Assembly: GCA_034401795.1 (NCBI GenBank)
Contig: CM067366.1
Span: 76,222,207-76,286,206, forward strand
Direction of reading: 5' to 3'
DNA: 64,000 nt
DNA from: Chaetoderma sp. LZ-2023a
Taxonomy: Eukaryota > Mollusca > Caudofoveata > Chaetodermatida > Chaetodermatidae
Below, piece by piece: positions 24,546 to 36,473 of this stretch. How positions within the stretch are numbered: position 1 is the first letter of the stretch; every line of letters begins with the position of its first letter. Position numbers and translations under genes: made by a program. The notes below the pieces were generated by a model, which worked only from the letters and a program-made list of their open reading frames with translations, was not told the origin of the DNA and searched no databases.

Positions 24546-24711
24546 ACACAACAGGATGCAACGACTGCTTAATTCCTAACATACCACTGACTCACATAAG
24601 CGTAAGCATGGCGCTTTATTTATAAATATACTACAATACAGCCTGTTGAGGTAAGTGCCCTGATACAAGGCGCTTACTACAACCACTCTAATGTACATAT
24701 TCAGGGGGTGG

Positions 24712-24915
24712 TCCTGCCAATGGATCTTAGTAAGTTTCGCTATGCCCCGCCCATCGCTTGCTAAGCTCCAACCACACCTTGTTCGTGTTGGGATCGATCG
24801 GTCTCTGCATTCTCTGACTATCAATTTCCAGAAAACTATACGGGTAAGCTATTGCACTGTTGCTGCCTATGGCATGTTTATTAAATAGTAGAGATATCCA
24901 ATTCATACAACATGC
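24712..24915 (+). mobile_element. F1 fold-back element, truncated
   Basis: CCAATGGATCTTAG start, TATGCCCCGCCCATCG, ATCAATTTCCAGAAAAC, ACGGGTAAGC, then most of the palindrome is deleted (GCACTGTTGCTGCCTATGGC to ATGTTTATT). Ends at ATTCATACAACATG, where copy A continues about 185 bases further. Confidence 0.7.
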
Positions 24916-25021
24916 AATGCAGAATGTGCAAGTGATTTTGTTCTGTAATCTATTTGACTCAATCTAATAGCACATGACAGGTACGTGTACAATTTTTTTA
25001 CTCGGTTCGACCACAGCCCAG

Positions 25022-25372
25022 TGACGTACACGACTATTTACCCAACCATACACTGTGGTGGTCCCATTGTGATCTATCAATAGCTTTCTGGGTTGAATCA
25101 CGAACATTGTTTTCTGCACAGTTTAGTGTACGATAGTACAGCATGGGCAAATGGCATTCTGTTGAGAAATCAGATTTATAATTCATATCTTCTGTTAATG
25201 TGGATGTTCCATTTCTAGGCTGATACTCGGACCGTGGACATAAATAGGAATAAAATAAATAGTCTTTCAAAATATATTCGAATTAAGCAAAGAAGGCATA
25301 TTTTTGTTCTTGAACAACTAGAGGTATGTAGGGAAAATGAGCATAGGCCGAAGTGAGGACAAAACTGGGTGT
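25022..25372. other. Insertion specific to copy B
   Basis: Copy A reads CGACCACAG directly into GTGCGGGGAAATGCAC; copy B has about 350 extra bases. The insert starts CCCAGTGACG and ends ACTGGG, a 6-base inverted end only. A minus-strand frame (25034-25270) has no motif I recognise. Confidence 0.45.
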
Positions 25373-25914
25373 GGGAGCAATGCACACTCACATTTTACAA
25401 CTCATATATGGAAGGAATTATGTTCTATTGTATTAGACACAATATAGATTTTACAGTCGGATAGAGCATGTATATCTTCAGCAGAATATTTATAAGTGTA
25501 TACATGTATGTTGGTATTTTAGCATAACTGCGTATTTTATAAAATATATATTTTCGCATTTTTATAGAAAGTCTATTCCACAGAAGTGGTTTTAGTCATT
25601 GCAGCATAACAGCTAGAGTGAAGTGTATCTAACGATCCTCTGATAAAGGATAGGTTTGGAGCATTAAGACACGTACTAGTCTGTTCTTGTGTGGCCAGTG
25701 TTGCCCCCTAGACGTCACGTCTCCCCTTTTATGTCTACATCATCATGATATTGAGAATGATTATTTTATTTTATATGCTGATTATTGACAGACACAATCC
25801 GAGATGAAATGGTAATAATAATGTGTAATACAGCCGACAAATATCCATACGAATTGTTTAATCCAAACAAACACCGGCCTTTGTGATAGCTAAGATTATA
25901 GTAATATAACCGTC

Positions 25915-26080
25915 TGTGGCCTGTTATTGATTCACGAATCCGCCGTTCCGCGGCATGAAATATGCATGTGAGACAGATACACATTCCTGGCATACGTTAT
26001 TTCATATCATAGCACAATTATATTAGGAATTAATCATCTCGTATCGTACTAACGCTTCGCTGAAGTTTTATGGAGACAAG
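25915..26080. other. Three-copy conserved block (3)
   Basis: Very close to 8390-8560 and recognisably like 18880-19050. Part of the best-conserved stretch between duplicated copies A and B. Confidence 0.6.
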
Positions 26081-26197
26081 AATAATATGAGTTGGTAATG
26101 GACTCGCGCAAGTCTAAAATGGCTGGCGGTATGTTGCAGAGGTAAGTGCTCTCCGTCTGGCGCAATATTATATATTTAACGTCTTTGACCGTGTACA

Positions 26198-26375
26198 TGG
26201 TAATGGACCTTTCCAGTTTATACACCAATCATATGACGACAAAATCAACCACGCGACGTCTATGATGACGTCATATACAATGACGTCATGATTGACGATA
26301 ATAGGTCACCCACGTTTAATTGATGACGGACTAAGTGCTGTTGTACGCATTGTATGTATTTACTATTTAAGGAAC
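26198..26375 (-). mobile_element. F1 half element
   Basis: TGGACCTTTCCAGTTTATAC end, then three CRE-like motifs (ACGACAAAATCAACC, ATGATGACGTCATATAC, AATGACGTCATGATTG). Deleted after AGGAACATGTTGGAG, where copy A still has its palindrome. Confidence 0.75.
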
Positions 26376-26595
26376 ATGTTGGAGTTGTAAGATATGAACT
26401 CGTACATCAGGGATTCTGCAGGTGTGCGCGTGCTCTACCCAAGAATGTTAATCCCATAACATAGAGACCACTTTCGTTCAATATCTTTAGAAGATATTCA
26501 ACACCGGATGTTCATCAACTATAAACGTATATGTAGCAAATTGCAATATAGTTTGTGGTATTAATACACAATTTGCATAGGTTACACACATCTTG

Positions 26596-26965
26596 GCAAT
26601 GGACCTTTCCAGTTTTAGCCATGCCCCACCCGTCTCTGGCTAAGCTCCACCCATCTCGTGTTGAGCTCGATTGGTCCCACTTCCTGTCTATCAATTCCCA
26701 AACAACTAGATACATTTAAGCTGTTGAAATTTTTTTTAACGCATTTGACTGGATACTGCAGCAACAGCGCCCAGTTGAATTAGTTTCAAAATATTCAACA
26801 CAAGCCTTTATTAAATAGTAAAGACATACAATTCGTACAACAACGCTCCGTCACGAATTATGCGTTCGCGACTTACTTCTCTACGGCATTCATTACGTCA
26901 TTGAGTATGACGTCATCATCCACATCACGTACTTGATTATGACGTCATATTATAGATGAATAAAC
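26596..26965 (+). mobile_element. F1 fold-back element
   Basis: Begins CAATGGACCTTTCCAGTTTTAG. Palindrome centred near 26760 with part of the left stem lost. GCATTCATTACGTCATTG, GAGTATGACGTCATCATCC and GATTATGACGTCATATTATAG follow. The far end is eroded (AAACTGAAAAAATAAA). Confidence 0.8.
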
Positions 26966-27188
26966 TGAAAAAATAAATTAATTGTGAGTTTCATTTAATA
27001 ACCTTCATTTTTGTAATGATGCTTTTGGTTCTAAATAATATGAAATAATGAGAGGGATATAAGTTAATATCATTTGCGAGCAAATGTTAGAGACATCGCT
27101 CATGTGGGAGACACATTTTCAGTACGCATGCGTACAATCTTATAGGAAATAGGAACAATTAACGAACGAGGCAAATACACAACTGTAA

Positions 27189-27541
27189 ATTGACCTTTCC
27201 ATTGTATCCATCCATCAGATGACGTCATAATCAACTATGTGATGTGTATGATGACGTCATAATCAATTACAGCACGAATGTCTCGATTTAGTCCGTCTTA
27301 AACGGGAAATAGTCTCACACGCTGTACGAATTGTATGCCGTTACTAATTAATAAACATTGCCACAGGCAACAACAGCACTATGTCAAATTAGTTTCAAAA
27401 TATTCAGCAGCTTACCTGTATAGTTTCCTGGAAATTTATAGTCATGAACTTTAGGGATCGATCGATCTCATGACAGGCGAAGTGTGGGTGGAGTTTACCT
27501 AGAGATATGTGGGCCAGAGCTAAAGTTGGAAGGTCTCCATT
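27189..27541 (-). mobile_element. F1 fold-back element lacking one palindrome arm
   Basis: ATTGACCTTTCCATTGTATCC end, GATGACGTCATAATCAAC twice, then AATAAACATTGCC jumps directly into the second arm (CAAATTAGTTTCAAAATATTC). CAGCTTACCTGTATAG and GGGATCGATCGATC follow. Both element ends remain. Confidence 0.8.
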
Positions 27542-27659
27542 ACTTCGGAAGGCAGCAGAAATGACCAACCTATTACTGTGCGAAACAGTGACATTTCCCT
27601 GATGGGCAATGATGAAGGCGTCCGATCTGTTAGTCAAGTATACGACGGCATACACAATT

Positions 27660-27895
27660 ACGTCATATGTTGGCTGACGTCACAATACAGTGACGTATCT
27701 AACTCCGTCATGAGCATTGAACGCGCCATGTGTATAAATTGTATGTTTTGAACTAGTCTGTTGCATATTTGGAAATTAATTTAACTGGGCGATGTTACTG
27801 CGATAAGCAGCAAGCGCAGCCACTCAAAATAAATTAAAAATATTCAACAGCTTGCCTGTATATTTACCCTGAAATTGGTGTTCTTGGAATGAATT
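27660..27895 (-). mobile_element. F1 fold-back element, truncated
   Basis: TACGTCATATGTTGGCTGACGTC, palindrome near 27805 (ACTGCGATAAGCAGCAAGCG), CAACAGCTTGCCTGTATA. It breaks off before the (TA)n array. Confidence 0.65.
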
Positions 27896-27907
27896 AAAAT
27901 ATGTTTA

Positions 27908-28016
<109 letters not shown>

Positions 28017-28309
28017 CCGTCCCCTTCTTGGCGAAGTGGCTATCATGCATTTGTTATCAATCCCAACAGGCGCAAATAGATTGCTGCACCAGTGGCATCG
28101 ACAACGGAACAATGCCTCTTGTAAACATATTTTACTACTGTTAGAAATGTTGTAGAATGAAACAGTTTGAAATTGGTTAAATAGGAAGTTCGTGAATTTT
28201 AGATCAATTCAATTCAATTTATGTACACCAAGACTTTTACAAGTATGTTGGTTACTATATTGCCACAGTAATGTCGGGGTGCACAAGCATTTGCCATGCT
28301 GCATATTTT

Positions 28310-28312
28310 TAA

Positions 28313-28351
<39 letters not shown>

Positions 28352-31000
28352 GAAGGTTATACAATATAAGTTTGGATTTTTGACGTGATGAGCATCCAAA
28401 ATAAGCATTGTGAAGGGATATGGGTGGAGACCATTTATTTTCGTTTTAAATTCTGCACGGATTCTCCGAAAAAGAGTTTAAATTTGAAATAATTTGGCCG
28501 CAGGTAGTAGTATTTGGGAATTGTTGATTTCCGGATTTCCGAGAAGTAGTCACAAATAAATATGTGGTGGAATTCACCCCAATATCACATAATTTGCATT
28601 TCCTATCTACCATGGGGGTATTTGTGCAGCTTCCGGTTTCGATTGGCAGTCTGTGGTTTGAGGTTCGGAATTTGGTAAGGGCTAACCTGTTGTTGACATT
28701 TAGTTTTAAAAGATATCGTTCAATATTAAGTACTACCTTGAATATTTTATACGACCTACCTTTAGATGAGTTTTCGAGTAGTCCATTCCACCTTTGTATA
28801 TATTGGTCACCAACTCGCTATTTAATCAGTTTTCTAGTGTTTTTCTAGTGTTTTTCTATCTCATATTTTTTGTTGTTCTATCCAAATGTGCCCAAACCCC
28901 GTAGTATTAAGCACTGACTCTATACTGTTAACCCATGTGTCTGGTGCTCCGTCTATTGTATATTTATCATACATATATTTGTAGATCGTATACGCCAGGT
29001 TGTTACGATTTCCCATAACAAGTGATGCCCAAATGTTTAACATTTTACATTGGAATCTTATCTGCATGGGGTATCTTCCCAATTCACCTTATACCATGTA
29101 TAATGGGGTAGTTTTTTACCTTTCGACTTAAATTTCTAAAATTCTAAATGGATGCCTTCTAATATTTTGGTATTTTCAAATCCCCATATCTCACAAGCAT
29201 ATTCCGCTATTGGTGATAGTGTTGCATCGAACAATTGGAGTTTGCAGTCTATTGTCAGATCTAAATTGGTGATACGCCGAAGTAGGCCGTACACAGCTTT
29301 TCTACATTGCTCTATAAGGTGTTTAATTGCATCTGTAAATTTAGCGTTTCGGGTGAAGTATACACCTAAATTATTTATATGTATTTACAATTTCTATGTA
29401 GTTGTTTTGCATGTTAAAATTAAGCGGTCTTGAGGCCGCCACATAGAACGATTTTTGTTTTCTTTGCATTTATTTTTAGGTTCCATTCATTACAGTATTG
29501 GCAGTACTCGTCGAGCATATTTTGTAGGCCTTGCTTTTTCTTAGCAATAAAGGGTGTGTCATCAGCATGAAGTAGAACCAGCAGTTTAACGTATAAAATG
29601 GCGTTCTTTTTTATTTCTATTCCTGCGCAATTTTTGCTATCTAAATAATCGATGAAATCGTTTATATAAAGGCGGAAAAGAATTGATGACAGAGTTCCTC
29701 CTTATGCACACCCCAGTTACATACCAATGTGTCAAACATCATATCATTTAGTAGAAATTTAGATTTAATGTTTTCATACATATTTCTAATTACATTTATT
29801 ATTTTATTGTTTATTTTATTTTCTAACAATTTCCTCCAAAGGGCCTCCCTCCAGATTATAACAAATCCCTTAGCTAGGTCTATGAACGCACAGTACACTA
29901 TTTTCTTTGTTGTGCACATATTTTAATCATTGAATGGGGACTTAAAATGTGATTTGATGTGGTGTACCCTTGTCTAAAACAAGCCTGATTCTCTTTTAAG
30001 ATGTTTTCCTCTTCAATATATTTAGTTATTCCTATGTTGAGAGTAGAGGTAAAAAGCTTTCCTAAACAGCTAACAAGCGTTATTGGTCTATACTCTTTTG
30101 GCTCAGCTCTACTGCTTTTATTGTTATAGATGGGTATGATCACATCCTCTGTCCAGACATAGTCATTATCTAAGATATCATTAAATAGTTTGCAGTAAAT
30201 TGGAACCATCGCCAGCTGGGTTGTTTTAATATACTCATTTAGCACGGCATCGGCCGCTGGGGCCTTACCGCTTTTTAGATTTCTAATAGCTGTCAGAATT
30301 TCTTCATCGGTGAATTTTCTATTTAAAGTGCTGTTTTCAGAATGAGTGTCTTGGCTATTGCTGTATATTCCTGGTATTGCTTCCGTTTCGTGTATTTCTG
30401 GAACGTACTTACACATATCCTCGATGCTAACAGGGCATTTGCCGGGCTTACAGGCTTCTATCATATCATTTCTGGCGGTTTCTGAGTTTACTAGATGGTT
30501 TGTATACCTAGCTCTATGGTACCTTTCTCACGCCTTTTTACAGTCAGATGTGCACCAGGGTCGCTGTATTTTGGAACTTTATAATTTAGGCATAACACAA
30601 TTTCGGTTCTTTTCTCCAAATGTTTTTATTGTCGGTGTTCTGAACAGTTCATTTATATTGCCTACTGTTTGGTTAACGCTTTTCAAGCTAATGGCTGTCA
30701 TATTTATGGACCGTTTTAATGCATCGCGTGCCGGATTGTCAAGACAATTGTTGGTAAATTGGTCCGCTTTTTCGGGTATTCAACGAGCACTTTGCCGATT
30801 TTATGATTTTTGCTATCCCAGGTAAGGGTTTTCATCGGAAATATGTTACTGGTGGTCTTATTTGGGAATTGATATGATACTACTAATGCACAATGACCGT
30901 CAGACGTGAACACTGAATGGTCGAGTATATTGAAGCTATTGATACAGTGAACTATATTTTGTTGCGCATTTATAACAAAAATCGTAGTGTAACCTTACAG
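28310..31000 (-). mobile_element. 5'-truncated LINE (non-LTR retrotransposon)
   Basis: Minus strand, N to C. First the end of an AP-type endonuclease domain (INSFNILDHSVFTSDGHC near 30920), then a linker. The reverse transcriptase starts with EILTAIRNLKSGKAPAADAV and EYRPITLVSCLGKLF (about 30080-30330), continues YCAFIDLAKGFVIIWREALW, and has the catalytic HADD at 29558-29569. The C-terminal part has LTKFRTSNHRLPIETG and a CKLC finger, with a stop at 28435-28437. Several frameshifts and stops; the polymerase motif FADD has become HADD. The 3' end is an (AAT)n tail on the minus strand (ATT units at 28312-28351). The upstream part of the element is absent. The jockey/CR1 side of the LINE tree is likely but not settled by motifs alone. 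Confidence 0.88.
28312..28351. repeat. (ATT)n tract, LINE tail
   Basis: About 13 ATT units at the 3' end of the minus-strand LINE. Probably its tail. Confidence 0.85.
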
Positions 31001-31109
31001 TAACTCAAACAATAGAACATGCGACGAAAATGGCAAAAGAGACGTGGAAACTCGAGAAAAATACCTTATGTGGTAAATAAAATCTCACGCTCGTTGGAAT
31101 TTCGTTGAG

Positions 31110-31157
31110 TAAGATCTCATTTGGATCTCAATAAATCTCGTTTCAAATGAGATCTTA
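31110..31157. repeat. Short perfect inverted repeat
   Basis: TAAGATCTCATTT and AAATGAGATCTTA, 13-base arms around a loop of about 20 bases. Confidence 0.8.
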
Positions 31158-31269
31158 TTAAACTCATGTGATACATTTAATACGAAATGACGACGGATAT
31201 CCTCGTTATCCTCTTACCAATGCAATCTTGCGGGTGGTTACGAGCCTGGTAATTCCGTCATCCTGAAGC

Positions 31270-31420
31270 GATTTCGTCAATCACCAGTTGAACGCGGTCG
31301 CAATGCTTCGTGGCAACGTTTTGACCTTTAGCAAATGTAATATGCTCCAAAGAGGCGTACGCGCAATCGCTAAATACTCAGCAATATGTGACATGTGGGA
31401 TTTATGTATTAAAAAGCAAT
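31270..31420 (+). repeat. Partial third copy of the duplicated segment
   Basis: ATGCTCCAAAGAGGCGTACGCGCAATCGC with CTCAGCAAT and GGGATTTATGTATTAA parallels 560-650 and 20460-20550. Diverged. Confidence 0.45.
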
Positions 31421-31744
31421 ATGCACATAAGCTTGTCTTTAGGCATAACATCTTGATATAATTAATTGAATTTACCCTACCAACTTACTTCTGAATGCAT
31501 GTTAGAATGCTTGAGAAATATTTCTCCTTGGCCATTCAGTCACCGTACTCTGCTTCCCTTCACCCACGCGCCCGGGTTTTCAAGTGGAGAGTGGTCAAGA
31601 TGTGATACGGGACTGGAACTTGTAAGCTACGGCCACGGAAGCTGTCCGCAAATCAGTCAATATATGAAGTCTCCTAATTTCAATTTATTCAACCTTTATC
31701 TCTTAGCGACCGGAACCGATAAATTGTCTATGATGTAAATAATA

Positions 31745-31860
31745 TTATTTTGACTATTTTTAAACTAATTTGACTGGAAGCTGTTGCAGCGTATATCGGC
31801 AACGGGCTCCATTCTAATTAGTTTCTAAATAGGCTATTCAAAGGCTTTCCTATGTAGATA
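31745..31860. mobile_element. F1/F3-type palindromic core
   Basis: TTTTAAACTAATTTGACTGG, AAGCTGTTGCAGC, then a mirror ending TAATTAGTTTCTAAATAGG. The GGAAGCTGTTGC stem is the variant seen in F3 rather than the GGGCGCTGTTGC stem of F1. Confidence 0.6.
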
Positions 31861-31869
31861 TTTGCATCG

Positions 31870-32295
31870 AAATTACGGAATCCTGTTTATCGATCAATCA
31901 TAAGACGTCATAATTAACTACGTCACAGGTATGCTGACGTCATGATAAATGACGTCATGAATGGCATAGTTATGTCCGTCCTAAAGTCTTAACAATCCGT
32001 GAGGCTGCACGAATTGTATGTCTTTACTATTTGATAAACATGCTGCTGAATATTTTGAAACTAATTTGACTCCATATGCAACAACAACACCCAGTAAAAT
32101 TAGTTTCAAAATATTTAACGGCTTACCTGTATAGTGTTCTGGAAATTGTGATTCAGCGAGAGCAGGGATCGATCAATCCCAGAACGTGTGTTTGTGTGCG
32201 TGCGTGCGTGCGCGCGTGCGTGGGCGTGTTGGGGGCGTGGCTTAGCTAGAAATGTGAGAGGTGTAGCTAACACTGGATTCCTCCATTGAGACAAT
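31870..32295 (-). mobile_element. F1 fold-back element, full length
   Basis: The left end TTACGGAATCCTGTTTAT and right end AACACTGGATTCCTCCATTG are inverted (GGAATCC terminus type). CRE-type motifs: AAGACGTCATAATTAAC, GCTGACGTCATGATAAATG, GACGTCATGAATGGC. Palindrome centred near 32083. A short TGCG microsatellite (32191-32222) has grown inside the C/T-rich half. Confidence 0.82.
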
Positions 32296-32429
32296 GACAT
32301 TTAAAGGGGTAGGCCTAAATGTTTAGCCAACACGCGAGTTGCAGTCGATTACATTTTAAAACCTTCTTTGCCGCACACGCCTGTATGTTCAAATTGTTCA
32401 GGGCTGGTGGGAGTGGAGATGGGACGAAT

Positions 32430-32515
32430 ATTCTGAAAGTAATTCGTCTGGAACTGTCGCTGCCTACGCTAGCAACAGCTCACATTCAAATTAGATTGAA
32501 AATAGTCAACGGTAT
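32430..32515. mobile_element. F1 core remnant
   Basis: GAATATTCTGAAAGTAATTCG, TCGCTGCCTACGCTAGCAACAG, CAAATTAGATTGAAAATAG: a decayed palindrome. GATTATGACGTAGG and TGTGACGTCAGAC at 32591-32630 may be its other half. Confidence 0.5.
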
Positions 32516-32984
32516 GTAAATTCATCCAACACATACAACTTCCACATTACTGGTTATCATTTGGCTCCTTCGTGTGATAATTGTGTGTGTGATTATGACG
32601 TAGGCTAAAATGTGACGTCAGACACTTGAATGACATAATTTCCGCAATAGGCACCGTGATGCCTGTTTTCAAATGTGGACATCTGTATTCAATGTATTTA
32701 AAGCAAGTTGATAGAAAATCAGCGTGCAATTTCACTATAAATACATCTTTCGCACAGCCATCGTCTCCTGTCATAAAGTGAATGCAATGGAACATGTATA
32801 CATGATGAGATATCGATTGAGCGTTTAGACAACTTCTGGGCACTGCTGTGTCGACGATGCAAAACTTATTCCATCGATAAGTTGTCTCCCTTAAATGGAT
32901 AGTTTCTACACAGCCAGTTACAAATAGCGGCCATACATAGGTCCATCCTGTGTTGCCGTTCAGTATCGTCGCTATAATCAACGC

Positions 32985-33200
32985 TATCGTCTTCACTACG
33001 CCGCCGCTGGTGCCGCCGCCACCACCACAGCGGCGCGGTCGTCTTTATCGTCATAATCTTCATCTCTATCTTCCTCCTCTTCGTCTTCGTCGTCGTTGTA
33101 GTAGCAATAGCTGTTGCCGTCTTCGTCGTCGTCGTCGTTGTCGTCCACACCAACAGTATGGCTACCACCATCACCGCCGACCCCGGTACAAACACAAACA
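32985..33200. repeat. Mixed trinucleotide-rich tract
   Basis: Interrupted GCC, CAC, CTC, TCG and TTC triplets on the + strand (for example GCCGCCGCCACCACCAC and TCGTCGTCGTCGTTGTCG). Open in several frames purely because of the triplet composition. Confidence 0.75.
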
Positions 33201-33329
33201 CAGCAGCAGTAAGTAGCACCAGCGTCAGTGGAAGTTATTATAATAAGCATTTATAGTTCAGTGTTTATTTTTCCCATCTATTTGTCCATCATCTCTCCTT
33301 CATCATCGATATCCCTCCTACACATATGA

Positions 33330-33473
33330 ATCTGTCTCCCGCGCTCGTTCTCTCTCTCTCTCACTCTCTCGCTCCGTCTGTCCCTCCTTCTCCTCTTCCC
33401 TCCCACACGGCCTCCCTCCCTCCCCTTCTCCCCCCCCCCAATCCCTCACACTCTTCAGACCCTCTCTCCAGTC

Positions 33474-33539
<66 letters not shown>

Positions 33540-33830
33540 TCATCCCTTCAACCATCTCCTTTCTCCAGTCTGCCTGCCTGCATCCCTGCATAGATGGCTT
33601 GCTGCATGCCGGCCTGCATGTCGGCATGTCTATCTGCCTGCCTGCCCATCTACCTGCCTGGTGTCCAACCCGCAAACACCACCCACCCATCCCACCCGCA
33701 CTTCTCCAGCCTGCCTACCTACTCTCCCGCCCGTCGGCCTCACTCCGTCCTCCGCTCACTCTCTCCATCCCTCTCTCTATGTCTCGCGCCCACCTTCTCT
33801 TCCTTTCCACCTCCCGCCGCTATTACGTTC
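33330..33830. repeat. Polypyrimidine region with (TC)n
   Basis: About 500 bases with very few purines on the + strand. It includes a pure TC array at 33477-33534, C runs at 33431-33439 and CTGC/CCTG tetranucleotides at 33565-33660. Open frames here are composition artefacts. Confidence 0.9.
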
Positions 33831-34027
33831 ACTCTATCACAGTTTCACTTATTAGAAGGTGTGGTGGGGTATGTCTGCATGAAGGTCGAACGACCGAATG
33901 GAGTACATACACTAACAATGTGCCTCACTAGAAGGTGTTTGAGTTTCATGTCAAAGTGTCGATTATCTTGGTCACGGGATCTTTAAGTGCATATTGGTAT
34001 GCACATTTTGGCCATAACGTGTGTGTG

Positions 34028-34046
34028 TAGGGGGGGGGGGGGGGAG
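34028..34046. repeat. Poly-G run
   Basis: TGTGTGTAGG followed by an uninterrupted G run and AGGGG. It sits in an anonymous A+T-rich stretch (33850-34260) that holds nothing else I recognise. Confidence 0.9.
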
Positions 34047-34265
34047 GGGTGTATTCATCAAATTTGGCGCATGCATTCATGTTTGATCTACTTATAAATA
34101 GTTCGGGTTTAGCGTCAAAGGATATACATAGCTATGTATATCTAGGGTTATTAAGTGAATAGCAGAATACGTATTTTTACCATAACTCGGGTATGCAAGA
34201 CTAAAATTGTCACATCTATTTATATTGTGGAGCGCTTGAAGTTGATGAATCTATTTATATATATA

Positions 34266-34582
34266 ACACACACATGAGATTGCTAGCTAAGCTCAATTTA
34301 TAGAAAACTACATAGGTAAGCTGGTGAATATTTTGAATTTAATTTGTCTGGGTGATGTTGCTGCCATATGCAGCAACAACGTCCAGCCAAATTAGTTTCA
34401 AACTATTCAATGGAATGTTTATTAAATAGTAAAGCCACACATGGTCCGTACAAATGACACACTTTTAAGGGTTCATGACGGACGTAGCAACGGCATTCAT
34501 TGCGTGGTTAATTATGACGTCAACATATACGTGACGCAATCGATTATGTCGTCACATACTTGAGTGGATTGGATTCATCAAT
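34266..34582 (+). mobile_element. F1 fold-back element, 5' eroded
   Basis: TTGCTAGCTAAGCTC, AAAACTACATAGGTAAGC, a good palindrome centred near 34360 (GATGTTGCTGCCATATGCAG), GTTTATTAAATAGTAAAGCC, AATTATGACGTCAACATATACG, end GATTGGATTCATCAATTG. Confidence 0.78.
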
Positions 34583-34589
34583 TGAAAGA

Positions 34590-35130
34590 GTTGAAGATTC
34601 AGCGGCAAGAGTAAATGTTGAATACGCATTTCAACCGTAATTCGGAAGTGTAATTATGTGGACTGACCAACATTGTCACATCCGTCCAAATTGTCATGCG
34701 CGAGTGGTGCTTTGAGTATCAGACCAACATGATAAATATCTAAGTCACGATGTCACTATATACATTGGCAAAATACAGCGTAAAGGCGTGGTTTAGAAGA
34801 GCGTTCGAGCGCAGTTTAGTTAATTTATCATTTGGGTTCGTATGATGTAATCGTGTCTACCCGGCCATCCCTGCTCAGTTTTCGTTATTCGATATTTAGC
34901 GTACATTAACTGAGAGCTGGCTGAGAATTCAGGTCTGTCTTAATTCCACATCTGCAAGTAGGTTATCTGTTAATGAACAACAATTCCCGTATACCCTTGT
35001 TCGCGGCAACCACAGCTAGGTACTATCCCAGAACATGGTTGCTCATGACCGCTCGTCTCACATCACATTGTTCGCTGATTAGTGCCGTATTCCAATCACA
35101 GACTAAAGACAGGCAATTCATATAACCTTC
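34590..35130. other. No recognised feature
   Basis: Unique-looking A+T-rich sequence between an F1 copy and an F2 fragment. No gene or element seen. Confidence 0.5.
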
Positions 35131-35136
35131 TATGTT

Positions 35137-35248
35137 GTGACATAAAATTAGAAGCACGAGTCACTAACACAAATTCACAATTAAAAAAATTATATTAACT
35201 TATATGCAATGAAATAATCATTTGCTAAGATTTATTTCGTATGTACCT
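35137..35248. mobile_element. F2 right half
   Basis: AATTAGAAGCACGAGTCACTAAC, TTCACAATTAAA, AAGATTTATTTCG, end GTACC followed by TTTAAT (TTAA 35249-35252). Left half missing. Confidence 0.65.
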
Positions 35249-35415
35249 TTAATACACATTCGTTTGTTTTATGATAAATGGTAAATACGGTAAGTAACGT
35301 TTGTTGTCAAATAATGGGCGCTCCTTGAGGCGCGACAACCAATCTTAAAGAGACAACGTCATAACAGAGTGATGCATTCCTAGCTAAACTCCGTCCTATT
35401 CACACGCGCATTTAA

Positions 35416-36016
35416 AGGGATGCTAATCTCATCTCAAATGTCGCATTGTACTGTTATATTATGGTTTATAGATTCCATATCATTCAAATCCTGTCACATT
35501 CCCTTATCCGTATCACAAGTATCTGCTTTGTAATATCGAGTAAACGTTGAACAGTGAACTGCGCAATTGGGTAGCTCTAGCGATAGAGCGCGACGTCATG
35601 TAAGTTCCAATGCATAACATTCTTTATTATGTAATAATCATCTTGGTGAATATTTTGAAACTAATTTGACTGCAAGTTGCTACTGCCTAAGGCATCAACA
35701 ACTTCCAGTCAAATTAGTTTCAAAATATTAAACAGCTTACCTGTTTGGTTGCTTTTATTCCACATTGCCAAGCTATGGATGGCACCTCTATGACTGAGCT
35801 CATATACCTAGCCAGTCGAGCTAGGCTTGTTCTGATTGGTTGACAGGTAAATCGCGACAGCTAGTATAAGCTGTAGAAATGTACCAACATTTATCTACTA
35901 AAGCCTGAATATCTTTCTTTGATGTGATGATAAAAAAGCTTAAAATTGCATGCATGATTTATGAGTGGCATCTTAAATCATCTGTATAGATATCATGAGA
36001 TGAGGTTCGTTATCTT
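35416..36016. mobile_element. F3 601-bp TTAA element
   Basis: Flanked by TTAA (35412-35415 and 36017-36020). The left end AGGGATGCTAATCTCATCTC and right end ATGAGATGAGGTTCG are inverted. A palindrome of the F1 type lies at 35650-35745 (GACTGCAAGTTGCTACTGCC with mirror), followed by CAGCTTACCTG. Same length as 23542-24142. Confidence 0.85.
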
Positions 36017-36054
36017 TTAAATCGATTGTACCAATTTGAACGCTGAATTCCCAG

Positions 36055-36245
36055 AATCTCAACGGACGAATCCCTTTTAGCTATGTCCCGCCCATCTCTA
36101 TCTAAGCTCCAACCACTCTGTTCCCGTGTTTGGATCAAACGATCAATTCAGTCTCCGAACACCAATTTCCAGAAACATATACATGTAAGCCGCTGAATAT
36201 TTTGAAACTAATTTGGCTGGATGCGGTTGCTGCATATGTTGTTGA
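36055..36245 (+). mobile_element. F1 left half
   Basis: CCCTTTTAGCTATGTCCCGCCC, ATACATGTAAGCCGCTG, first palindrome arm (TTTTGAAACTAATTTGGC), then lost. Confidence 0.7.
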
Positions 36246-36473
36246 TTAAAACACCACATCATAAAATTAATCGATAAACTGGATTACTCAATTTCAAGGT
36301 AACTGTACAGTAAGCCGTCTTATATTTTGAAACTAGGTTGATTGCACATAAGACACGACGGCTCAGAGTCAATCAGTTTTTCTTCAATCTTCTCTACTGT
36401 GTCGTCCACAGTGAGCTCATTTTCTTTCTCGTCTTTAATGCTCCACGATTACGTTCTTCGAGGTCTGACCGCA

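Larger units (their letters stand above)
19898..26535 (+). repeat. Duplicated segment, copy B
   Basis: Second copy of 1-9270. Compared with A it lacks the SINE and about 2.8 kb (the jump at 23526 uses TTTC, present at both breakpoints in A). It carries the F3 element 23542-24142 and an unrelated 350-base stretch at about 25022-25372. It has lost parts of two F1 copies. Similarity is highest around 25660-26080. Confidence 0.85.

Noticed and set aside
33326..33986. 201-codon Ser/Leu/Pro-rich frame
   Set aside because: Lies in a polypyrimidine tract that is open in several frames at once; composition explains it.
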